A stretch of DNA of 64,000 bases from an uncultured Pseudodesulfovibrio sp. (lineage in GTDB: Bacteria; Desulfobacterota; Desulfovibrionia; Desulfovibrionales; Desulfovibrionaceae): NCBI RefSeq assembly GCF_963662885.1, contig NZ_OY760065.1, forward strand, positions 444,001-508,000. Reading direction: 5' to 3'. A program made the translations under genes and the position numbers. The notes beneath the pieces were generated by a model that was not told the origin of the DNA, ran no database searches, and worked only from the letters and a program-made list of their open reading frames with translations. Numbering within the stretch: position 1 is the first letter of the stretch; each line of letters opens with the position of its first letter. Of the stretch, positions 57,513 to 64,000 are shown piece after piece.

Positions 57513-57527
57513 GTTAAAGATTGTAAA
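57513..57527. promoter_or_regulatory. CpxR-type tandem box in the efflux/two-component divergent region
   Basis: GTTAA-AGATT-GTAAA matches the E. coli CpxR consensus GTAAA-N5-GTAAA at nine of ten defined bases. It lies in the 147-base gap between the efflux operon and the CpxR-like regulator gene and could control both directions. Confidence 0.6.
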
Positions 57528-57579
57528 AGGAAGCGTAGGAACCTTTTCATTCGACCCGACATGCGGGTAAGGGGAAATC

Positions 57580-58278
57580 ATGAAGAACAACGGCCCGGTG
57601 CTGATCATCGACGACGACCAGAAGCTGCGCGAATTGGTGGTGGAATACCTGGAAGAGTACGACTTCTCCACGGCCACCCTGCCCTCGGGCATGAAAGCGG
57701 TTGAAACCATCCGCTCGCTCAACCCTAGCGTGATCATCCTGGACGTGATGATGCCGGGCAAGGACGGGCTTGAAGTCCTGCGTGACATCCGTACCGAATT
57801 CGTCACCCCGGTGATCATGCTTACGGCCAAGGGTGAGGACACGGATCGCATCGTCGGGCTCGAACTCGGAGCCGACGACTACATGGCCAAACCGTTCAAC
57901 CCGCGAGAACTGCTGGCCCGAATCAAGGCGGTGCTTCGACGGGTGGAGACCTGCGGTGAACGCCGGGCCGACGCCGAGGCTGTCCGCGCGGGCGGACTCA
58001 TACTCAACATCTCCCGCCAGATACTGATTGTTGACCGCGACGAGATCGAACTGGCCCCTACCGAATTCCGCCTGCTCAAGGCGTTGATGACCCATTCGGA
58101 CCGCGCCCTTACCAGAGACGAACTCATGGACATGGTCTGGGACAAGGACTTTGCGGCCTACGATCGATCCATCGACGTACATATTTCCAAACTGCGCTCC
58201 CAGCTCAAGCCATACACCGCTCACTCCAAACGGATTCGGACCGTATGGGGTACGGGCTACATGTTCGTGGGTGAATGA
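57580..58278 (+). CDS. OmpR-family response regulator, CpxR-like
   Basis: The 232-residue protein has a receiver domain (about 5-120) with acidic pocket DDD (residues 11-13), phospho-acceptor Asp55 in VIILDVMMPGKDG, Thr in IMLTAKGED and Lys in DYMAKPFNPRELLARIKAVLRR. A C-terminal winged-helix DNA-binding domain follows (ELAPTEFRLLKALM, YDRSIDVHISKLRSQL). The receiver resembles CpxR. It is divergent from the RND efflux operon and overlaps the kinase gene by ATGA. It probably controls the pump through the nearby tandem box. Confidence 0.94.
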   Translation: MKNNGPVLIIDDDQKLRELVVEYLEEYDFSTATLPSGMKAVETIRSLNPSVIILDVMMPGKDGLEVLRDIRTEFVTPVIMLTAKGEDTDRIVGLELGADDYMAKPFNPRELLARIKAVLRRVETCGERRADAEAVRAGGLILNISRQILIVDRDEIELAPTEFRLLKALMTHSDRALTRDELMDMVWDKDFAAYDRSIDVHISKLRSQLKPYTAHSKRIRTVWGTGYMFVGE

Positions 58279-59651
58279 TGAAAGTCAGCCGCTTGTACCT
58301 CAAGATTCTGGTGGCCTTCATTCTGGTCCAGGCAGTGGCCATCGCCGCCATCGGCGGTCTGCTCAAAATGGGGCATATGCGACCGCCATTTGCCCGACAC
58401 GCCCTCAACAGAAGTGAGGCGTTGCAACAGATCATCGGCATGGAAATCGACGGCGTGGACACGATCACTCCGGCACTGCATACCCGCCTGGACCGACTGT
58501 TGACCGTCTACGCCGACGCATACAGCGGTCAGGCATGGATCACCAACGAACGCGGCGAGGTCGTGGCCCAGTCATACAAAACGCCACCGCTGACCGGCGA
58601 GGAAGAGCTGGACCTCAAGCTGACAACGGACAAGGGCGACCGCATCTATTTCGTCCGCAAGGGCGATCAGGGCTCCATCTATGCCTATGGACCGCTGGTA
58701 ACGCCCATGGGCAATCTGACCGTGCACCTGCTCAATGCCTGGATCACCCGCAACGAGGAAGTCTGGTTCATGGAGGGGCTGGCTTTGATGGCTACGGTAG
58801 CCGCTCTGCTGCTCATACCGGTGTCGCGACGTATCACCCGACCCATGATTCAGATGACCGAATCGGCGCAACAGCTGGCCCGAGGGGACTTCTCACCGAG
58901 AGTCGAAGCCAGGCGCAAGGACGAGATGGGCACCCTGGCCCGGACCTTCAATCACATGGCCAACAGCCTGGAAAAGATGGTCCGGGGCGGTCGCGAACTG
59001 ACCGCCAACCTGTCCCATGAGCTGCGATCCCCCCTGGCGCGGATTCGCGTATCCCAGCAGATTGTCCGGGAGCGGCTGGAAGCGGGGCGTACGGATGGCG
59101 TGACCAAACACGTCCGGCGCATGGAAGAGGAAATCGACCACATGGATTCCCTCATCGACCAGATCATCAAGCTGTCCAAGTTCGATCTGCAAGAGCCGCC
59201 GCCGCGCGACGACATGGTCGATATGAACGACATGCTCGAGGCCGCTGCCGAACGGGTCAAGCCACTCATCGGCGACCGTGCCGTCCGGCTCAACCAGCAC
59301 CTCTCCCCTGTGCCCCTCTACCGCTGCCGCAGGTCGGACATGCGCATCGTCCTGGACAATATTCTGTCCAACGCCGTCAAATACAGCCCCGACCAGGGCA
59401 CGGTGGACATCCATTGCGATTCCGACGGGGAAGCCGTGAACATCCGCGTAACCAACCCCTATCCCGCCCTGACAGACAAGGAACTGGAGGCCGTGTTCTC
59501 CCCGTTTCGGCGGCTGGGCTACGACAAGGTGGAAGGAAACGGGCTCGGGCTGGCCTTTGCCCGCCGTATCGTGGAGGACCACGATGGAACCATCCGCGCG
59601 GACAGCGTAAGCCAGGGGTTCGCCATCACCATAAGGCTTCCACTGGCGTGA
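58275..59651 (+). CDS. Membrane sensor histidine kinase, CpxA-like
   Basis: The 458-residue kinase has a first helix (about residues 10-30), a periplasmic sensor of about 130 residues, a second helix (about 165-185) and HAMP (SRRITRPMIQMTESAQQLARGDFSPRV). The dimerisation helix carries His248 in NLSHELRSPLARIRVS. The ATPase domain has an N-box DNILSNAVKYSPD, and a G box in KVEGNGLGLAFARRIVEDHDG. It phosphorylates the adjacent regulator. ATGATG at 58275 gives two starts, and the first overlaps the regulator stop. The sensed signal is unknown; envelope stress is inferred from the CpxA resemblance and the efflux neighbour. Confidence 0.94.
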   Translation: MMKVSRLYLKILVAFILVQAVAIAAIGGLLKMGHMRPPFARHALNRSEALQQIIGMEIDGVDTITPALHTRLDRLLTVYADAYSGQAWITNERGEVVAQSYKTPPLTGEEELDLKLTTDKGDRIYFVRKGDQGSIYAYGPLVTPMGNLTVHLLNAWITRNEEVWFMEGLALMATVAALLLIPVSRRITRPMIQMTESAQQLARGDFSPRVEARRKDEMGTLARTFNHMANSLEKMVRGGRELTANLSHELRSPLARIRVSQQIVRERLEAGRTDGVTKHVRRMEEEIDHMDSLIDQIIKLSKFDLQEPPPRDDMVDMNDMLEAAAERVKPLIGDRAVRLNQHLSPVPLYRCRRSDMRIVLDNILSNAVKYSPDQGTVDIHCDSDGEAVNIRVTNPYPALTDKELEAVFSPFRRLGYDKVEGNGLGLAFARRIVEDHDGTIRADSVSQGFAITIRLPLA

Positions 59652-59958
59652 CGCCCCGCCCTCTGCTCATTCAAGAAAAGTGCAGAATGACCGGCGGGTT
59701 CCACGACTTGTAAATGTATCTTATCATCGGCGGCTCACATAGAGGAGTTCTATAGCCTTCTTGAGGCTCACTCGCTTTTATCGATTCGTTTTTTGCCGTA
59801 TCTACAGGCAACACTTTGATTATCCAGAAAAAAACAAGGTTGTGCAAAAGCGCGTTTCAAAATTGATATAACGGTTGGCATCGCGTACTGTCTTTTCCCT
59901 TGAAGCCCGGCAAGTTGCTCTGGCCGGAAACGAAAAAACTGAGAATACGCATACGACC
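59652..59958. other. Non-coding region upstream of opgG
   Basis: These 307 bases are more AT-rich than the flanking genes and contain no recognised gene. A TATAAC at 59867-59872 could be a -10 element, but no good -35 lies 16-18 bases before it. An in-frame TTG at 59875 could extend opgG, but without a ribosome-binding site. I see no known riboswitch core. Confidence 0.5.
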
Positions 59959-61557
59959 ATGTTACATACCGTACGTTTGCCCAAGCACGCGCTTTGGCGT
60001 TTATTTCTTCTTCCGGCCCTGATCCTGCTCGCTCAGGCCTGGCCCGGAATCGTCCACGCGGAAACAGCCCCAGCCGAGGAACCTCAGGGGTTTACCCGCC
60101 AGGTAGTCGTTGAAAAAGCCAGGGAACTAAGCCAGGCACCTTTCAATCCGACTCAGGGCGAAGTGCCCCAGGCCTTGCTCAATTTAAATGATGCGGCCTG
60201 GCACGACATCACCTACCGCCCGGAAAAATCCCTATGGCAAAAGGAGAACCTGCCCTTCCAGGTGCAGTTTTTCCATCCAGGCCTCCTCTATGACCGCCTT
60301 GTGGACGTCAACATCGTAGACAAGGGAGCGGTGGAACCCGTCGCCTTTGATCTGTCCATGTTCGACTACGGCAACAACCACACCCTGCCGGAGCAGATCC
60401 CTCCCCAGTTCGGATTCGCCGGATTCAGCATCGAAGGATGGGGAAAGAAATCAAAACAATTCCATGAAGTCGCCTCCTTTTTGGGTGCGAGCTACTTTCG
60501 GGCCATTGCCACAGACCAGGTCTATGGTCTGTCTGCACGGGGTTTGGCGGTGGACACGGCTATGCCCGACGGCGAGGAGTTCCCCTATTTCAAGGAATTC
60601 TGGATCGAAAAACCGGTCAAAAAGAGCGCAAGCCTGACGGTGCATGCCCTGCTGGACAGCAAAAGTCTGACCGGGGCCTATACCTTTGTCATAACGGACG
60701 GCAAGACAACCTCCATGGACGTCACCGCCACTCTGTTTCTGCGCGTGCCGGTGGCCAAGATAGGCATCGCTCCGCTGACCAGCATGTTCCTGTTCGGCGA
60801 GAATACCGATCAGCGCAAAGTTCGGGATTTCAGACCCGAGGTCCACAACTCGGACGGGCTGCTGATCAAAAACGACTCGGGTGAATGGTTCTGGCGGCCC
60901 CTGGACAATCCCGAAAGCCTGGACATCAACGCCTTCAAGGCGGACAACGTGCGCGGCTACGGCCTGATCCAACGCGACCGCGAGTTCAACCACTACCAGG
61001 ACCTCAACGCTGCCTACGAGCGCCGCCCGACCTTGTGGGTGGAACCCGTTGGCGACTGGGGATTCGGCCACATCGAGCTGATCAACATTCCCACGGACCA
61101 GGAAATTCACGACAATATCGTGGCCTTCTGGTGCCCCAAGGACGCCTTGCCTGTGGGCGTTCCGCAGACCTACGAATACAAGCTGCTGTGGTACGAAGGC
61201 GGCTTCACCCACCCGCCGCTGGGCTATGTGGAGGCCACACGCGCCGGTGACGCCGGGAACGGCGGACAGCGTTTCGTCATCGATTTCATGAGCAAGGCTC
61301 TGAACCTCCTCCTGCCCCCATCCAAGGTCGAGGGTGTGGTCACCTGCGGCGAAGGCGCTGTCGTGTCCGAACAACAGGTGGAAAAGAACGAGCACACCGG
61401 AGGCTGGCGTTTGTCCTTCGTGGTCAGCCCTGACCAGGCGCCTTCGGCTCTGGAAAAGGTTCTGCCCAAGCGCAAGCCGCCCATCGACCTGCGCGCGTTC
61501 CTCAAAATCAACGACATCACCCTGACGGAAACCTGGAACTATGCTTACCGCCCCTGA
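59959..61557 (+). CDS. opgG: Periplasmic glucan biosynthesis protein OpgG/MdoG
   Basis: The 532-residue periplasmic protein is required for osmoregulated periplasmic glucan synthesis. It has a signal peptide (WRLFLLPALILLAQAWPGIVHA, cleavage near residue 35) and the MdoG domain: QVVVEKARELSQAPF, IPPQFGFAGFSIEGWG, SFLGASYFRAIATDQVYGLSARGLAVDTAMPDGEEFPYF, and a C-terminal Ig-like part. It could also be OpgD-like, but the pairing with opgH and the absence of a Tat motif favour OpgG. The start at 59959 is chosen for the signal peptide; no strong ribosome-binding site is visible. Confidence 0.9.
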   Translation: MLHTVRLPKHALWRLFLLPALILLAQAWPGIVHAETAPAEEPQGFTRQVVVEKARELSQAPFNPTQGEVPQALLNLNDAAWHDITYRPEKSLWQKENLPFQVQFFHPGLLYDRLVDVNIVDKGAVEPVAFDLSMFDYGNNHTLPEQIPPQFGFAGFSIEGWGKKSKQFHEVASFLGASYFRAIATDQVYGLSARGLAVDTAMPDGEEFPYFKEFWIEKPVKKSASLTVHALLDSKSLTGAYTFVITDGKTTSMDVTATLFLRVPVAKIGIAPLTSMFLFGENTDQRKVRDFRPEVHNSDGLLIKNDSGEWFWRPLDNPESLDINAFKADNVRGYGLIQRDREFNHYQDLNAAYERRPTLWVEPVGDWGFGHIELINIPTDQEIHDNIVAFWCPKDALPVGVPQTYEYKLLWYEGGFTHPPLGYVEATRAGDAGNGGQRFVIDFMSKALNLLLPPSKVEGVVTCGEGAVVSEQQVEKNEHTGGWRLSFVVSPDQAPSALEKVLPKRKPPIDLRAFLKINDITLTETWNYAYRP

Positions 61558-61912
61558 GTTCGGCCGAAACGCCGACAGTGAACGTGAGCGGACAGCACGC
61601 TGCCTGCTCAGTTATGCGGAGCAGCTTCCCCTGACAACGGAGGAGCGGTTGGAGCTGGTCCTCGCGGCTTTGCGCAAGCTGCCTGCCGAGGCCACTCCGG
61701 AGCAGGGCCTGGACGCGCTGCTTGCTCTGCTGCCTGGCCATGACCCGTCGTCCTTTCCGCCGGACCACCCGCGTATCGCCCGCCTCCACATGCCCTGCCA
61801 GTATCTGGGCCGCCCGCGCTCCGGCCTGAGCGGTTTTCTGGCTCAGTGGGGCTGGCTGGCCGTGGTCGGCTTGCTGCTGGCTCTGACGCTTTTGCTGAAC
61901 ATTTCCCAGTGA
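61541..61912 (+). CDS. Small membrane protein between opgG and opgH
   Basis: The 123-residue protein overlaps the end of opgG by 17 bases and ends 8 bases before opgH, so it is part of the same operon. It has a soluble N-terminal region of about 95 residues with an acidic helix (TTEERLELVLAALRKLPAEATPEQ) and a PPDHPRIARLHMPCQYLGRP segment. One C-terminal transmembrane helix follows (WLAVVGLLLALTLLLNI). I do not recognise the family. E. coli OpgH has a cytoplasmic N-terminal region that the OpgH here lacks, so this protein may supply part of that role. Confidence 0.7.
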   Translation: MLTAPEFGRNADSERERTARCLLSYAEQLPLTTEERLELVLAALRKLPAEATPEQGLDALLALLPGHDPSSFPPDHPRIARLHMPCQYLGRPRSGLSGFLAQWGWLAVVGLLLALTLLLNISQ

Positions 61913-61920
61913 GGCCTTCG

Positions 61921-64000
61921 ATGCAACGCGATCCCCGCGATTCCCGCCTGAACTTTTCCACCAGAAAGCGGCGCCTGATTCTGACCCTGCTCATTCTGAT
62001 CCCTTCTGCCTTGGCCAGCGCCTACGTGGGGTCTGTCCTGCCCGAAAAGGGCTCCAACCCGCTAGAACTGGCCATCATCATCGTCTACTCCATCCTGTTT
62101 GCCTGGATATCCGTAGGATTCTGGACAGCCATCATGGGCTGGTTCACGATCATGCGCCGGTTCGACCGTTTCGCCACCAGTCGCGCCCTTAACGAGCCGC
62201 TGGAACCAGGCGAAAAGCCTCGCACGGCCGTGCTCTTCCCCATCTGCAACGAGGACACGCCCCGGGTCATGGCCGGGGTCAAGACCACTTACCTTTCTCT
62301 GATGGATACGCCTGGAGCGGATCAGTTCGACATCCATATCCTCAGCGACTCCGGCGGCGCGGACAAATGGATGGAGGAAGAGGCCGCCTGGGCCGCGCTG
62401 GTGGAGGAATTAGGCGCGCAGGGACGCATCTTCTATCGTAATCGCAAGGTCAACCTGAAACGCAAGAGCGGCAACGTGGCTGATTTCTGTCGCCGCCACG
62501 GCAAGAACTACAAATACATGGCCGTGTTCGACGCGGACAGCGTCATGCGTGGCGACACCCTGAACAAGATGGTCCACATCATGGAGCGGCGACCCAGGAT
62601 CGGTATCCTGCAGACCGCGCCAGCCTGCTTCGGCCGGGACACCCTGCTCGGGCGGCTCCAACAGTTCGCTAACCGCGCTTACGGCCCCATGTTTGCGGCC
62701 GGATTGCATTTCTGGCAGTTGGGCGACGCCCAGTACTGGGGACACAACGCGCTCATCCGCGTGGAACCGTTCATGCGCCACTGCGGCCTGCCCCGGTTGT
62801 CAGGCAAACCGCCGCTGGGCGGCGATATCCTCAGCCATGACTTCGTGGAGGCCGCGCTCATGCGCCGCGCCGGATTCGAGGTCTCGCTGGCCTTCGATCT
62901 GACCGGCAGTTGGGAAGAGTGCCCTCCCAACCTGCTCTCCGAACTGAAGCGCGACCGCCGTTGGTGCCAGGGCAACCTGCAGCATCTGCGGTTGTTGTTC
63001 ACCGAAGGACTCTTCCCGGCCCACCGGGTGCTCTTCCTGAATGGAGCCATGAGCTACGCCTCGGCCCTGCTGTGGTTCCTGTTCCTGATGCTCTCCTCGG
63101 CAGAAGCCGTGATCCAGGCCGTGGTCGGCCCTAACTATTTCACGGCCACGCGCTCTCTGTTCCCGGCCTGGCCCGTGTGGCAGCCTCTCTGGGCATTGGT
63201 CCTGCTCGGGACCACAGGCATACTCCTGTTCTTCCCCAAGGTGCTGAGCTACCTGCTGATCGTCTTCAAGACGCGCAACTCCAAGCTGTTCGGCGGGCCG
63301 CTTCGGCTCATGGGCAGCATGATTCTGGAAGTGGGCTTCTCCACCCTGCTGGCCCCCATCCGCATGCTCTTCCACAGCAAGTTCGTGTGCATAACTCTGC
63401 TCGGACGCAAGATAGGCTGGGGATCGCAACAACGCGACGACCGGGCGACCACCTGGGGCGAAGCCCTTCGCTTTCACGGAACCGGGGTGTTGTTCGGTCT
63501 GCTTTGGGGCGGAACCATCCTGCTCTATGCCCCGCACTTCTTCTGGTGGATCGCGCCCATCGTCCTGCCCATCGTTTTCTCCATGCCCCTGTCGGTTTTG
63601 ACCAGCAGCGACGGCCCTGGCCGCTGGCTCCGCAAGAAACGTCTGTTGCTCATCCCGGAAGAGACCTTCCCGGACCGGGAAATCAGGGACGTGGTCCGAT
63701 ATACCGCAGAGATGGAGAACACGCCTGTACCGCTGGACCTGCCGCGTGAAGCGGGCTTCCTGCGCGCCCTTCTGGACCCGGGCGTCAACGGTCTCCGCCG
63801 CGCCCTGCTTTTGCGCCATGAACGCCATCCTGGCGACACGGCTCGCGCCCGTAGCGCACGCCTGGTGGAAAAGCTCTTGGAGCAAGGTCCCACTGCGCTT
63901 TCCGCAGGCGAGAAACAATGCCTGCTGCGCGACCCGGATTCCCTCATGGAGATCCACACACGCGCCTGGACCGCTGACGGGGACAGCGTGCGCAAGGCAT
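61921..64000 (+). CDS. opgH: Glucan glucosyltransferase OpgH/MdoH (3' end beyond window)
   Basis: At least 693 codons are open to the window edge. OpgH polymerises UDP-glucose into beta-1,2 glucan and moves it across the inner membrane. A first helix begins at about residue 18 (LILTLLILIPSALASAYVG) and a second at about 45-65. The family 2 glycosyltransferase domain has PICNEDTPRVMAG, HILSDSGG, FDADSVM, FWQLGDAQYWGHNA and the RDRRWCQGN motif. Further helices follow. Compared with E. coli OpgH, about 120-130 cytoplasmic residues before the first helix are missing. The start at 61921 is 8 bases after the small gene. Confidence 0.94.
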   Translation, partial: MQRDPRDSRLNFSTRKRRLILTLLILIPSALASAYVGSVLPEKGSNPLELAIIIVYSILFAWISVGFWTAIMGWFTIMRRFDRFATSRALNEPLEPGEKPRTAVLFPICNEDTPRVMAGVKTTYLSLMDTPGADQFDIHILSDSGGADKWMEEEAAWAALVEELGAQGRIFYRNRKVNLKRKSGNVADFCRRHGKNYKYMAVFDADSVMRGDTLNKMVHIMERRPRIGILQTAPACFGRDTLLGRLQQFANRAYGPMFAAGLHFWQLGDAQYWGHNALIRVEPFMRHCGLPRLSGKPPLGGDILSHDFVEAALMRRAGFEVSLAFDLTGSWEECPPNLLSELKRDRRWCQGNLQHLRLLFTEGLFPAHRVLFLNGAMSYASALLWFLFLMLSSAEAVIQAVVGPNYFTATRSLFPAWPVWQPLWALVLLGTTGILLFFPKVLSYLLIVFKTRNSKLFGGPLRLMGSMILEVGFSTLLAPIRMLFHSKFVCITLLGRKIGWGSQQRDDRATTWGEALRFHGTGVLFGLLWGGTILLYAPHFFWWIAPIVLPIVFSMPLSVLTSSDGPGRWLRKKRLLLIPEETFPDREIRDVVRYTAEMENTPVPLDLPREAGFLRALLDPGVNGLRRALLLRHERHPGDTARARSARLVEKLLEQGPTALSAGEKQCLLRDPDSLMEIHTRAWTADGDSVRKA

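Overview
The window looks like a chromosome segment of a free-living anaerobic deltaproteobacterium (Desulfobacterota), most likely a Desulfovibrio or Pseudodesulfovibrio-type sulfate reducer. This is inferred from gene content: a single-chain pyruvate:ferredoxin oxidoreductase, a periplasmic two-subunit formate dehydrogenase, a TRAP carboxylate transporter, a chemoreceptor ending in hemerythrin, LpxI in place of LpxH, and moderately high GC with dense gene packing. I see no insertion sequence, prophage, CRISPR array or rRNA. One tRNA gene (tRNA-Asn) is present.

Layout. 1-2.7 kb: the end of a DinB-like protein, two GNAT acetyltransferases, a methyltransferase and pgpA. 2.7-12.6 kb, minus strand: cutA, a PfkB kinase, an APH-like kinase, a CysC-like P-loop kinase, miaB, a DUF151 nuclease and a PHP phosphoesterase, then (after a probable terminator) tolQ-tolR-tolA-tolB-pal. 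12.7-14.4 kb, plus strand: nth and tgt. 14.4-30.0 kb, minus strand: an envelope-biogenesis block, lysS-lolC-lolD-bamA-ompH-lpxD-fabZ-lpxA-lpxI, followed by a DUF89 protein, a large AsmA protein and a YihY/BrkB protein. 30.2 kb: tRNA-Asn and its terminator. 30.5-34.8 kb: an orphan solute-binding protein and a dctP-dctQ-dctM TRAP operon. 34.9 kb: yjdM. 35.8-40.5 kb: formate dehydrogenase alpha and beta subunits and fdhD. 40.7-45.6 kb: a PilJ-type chemoreceptor with hemerythrin, a membrane-anchored protein of unknown function, and a metallo-beta-lactamase/double-rhodanese protein. 46.0-51.5 kb: pyruvate:ferredoxin oxidoreductase, then a thiamine-binding protein, thiM and thiE. 51.5-57.4 kb, minus strand: a three-part RND efflux operon, divergent from a CpxRA-like two-component system (57.6-59.7 kb). 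60.0-64.0 kb: opgG, a small membrane protein, and opgH, which runs off the window.

The genes fit a few jobs. The centre of the window builds the outer membrane (lipid A, BAM, Lol, Skp, Tol-Pal) and the right end adds periplasmic glucans and efflux under envelope-stress-type control. Energy metabolism is represented by formate oxidation in the periplasm, pyruvate oxidation in the cytoplasm, carboxylate import, and thiamine salvage placed beside the thiamine-diphosphate-dependent pyruvate enzyme.

I do not see one clearly new multi-gene defence or metabolic system. The observations most worth testing are: an inverted repeat that would mask the Shine-Dalgarno and start codon of the rhodanese gene; an FdhD that has lost its C-x-x-C sulfur-transfer motif beside a cysteine-type formate dehydrogenase; a three-kinase cassette of unknown substrate; an OpgH that lacks its N-terminal cytoplasmic domain, preceded by a small membrane protein; a BamA with an extra N-terminal domain; and a CpxR-type box between the efflux operon and its regulator.
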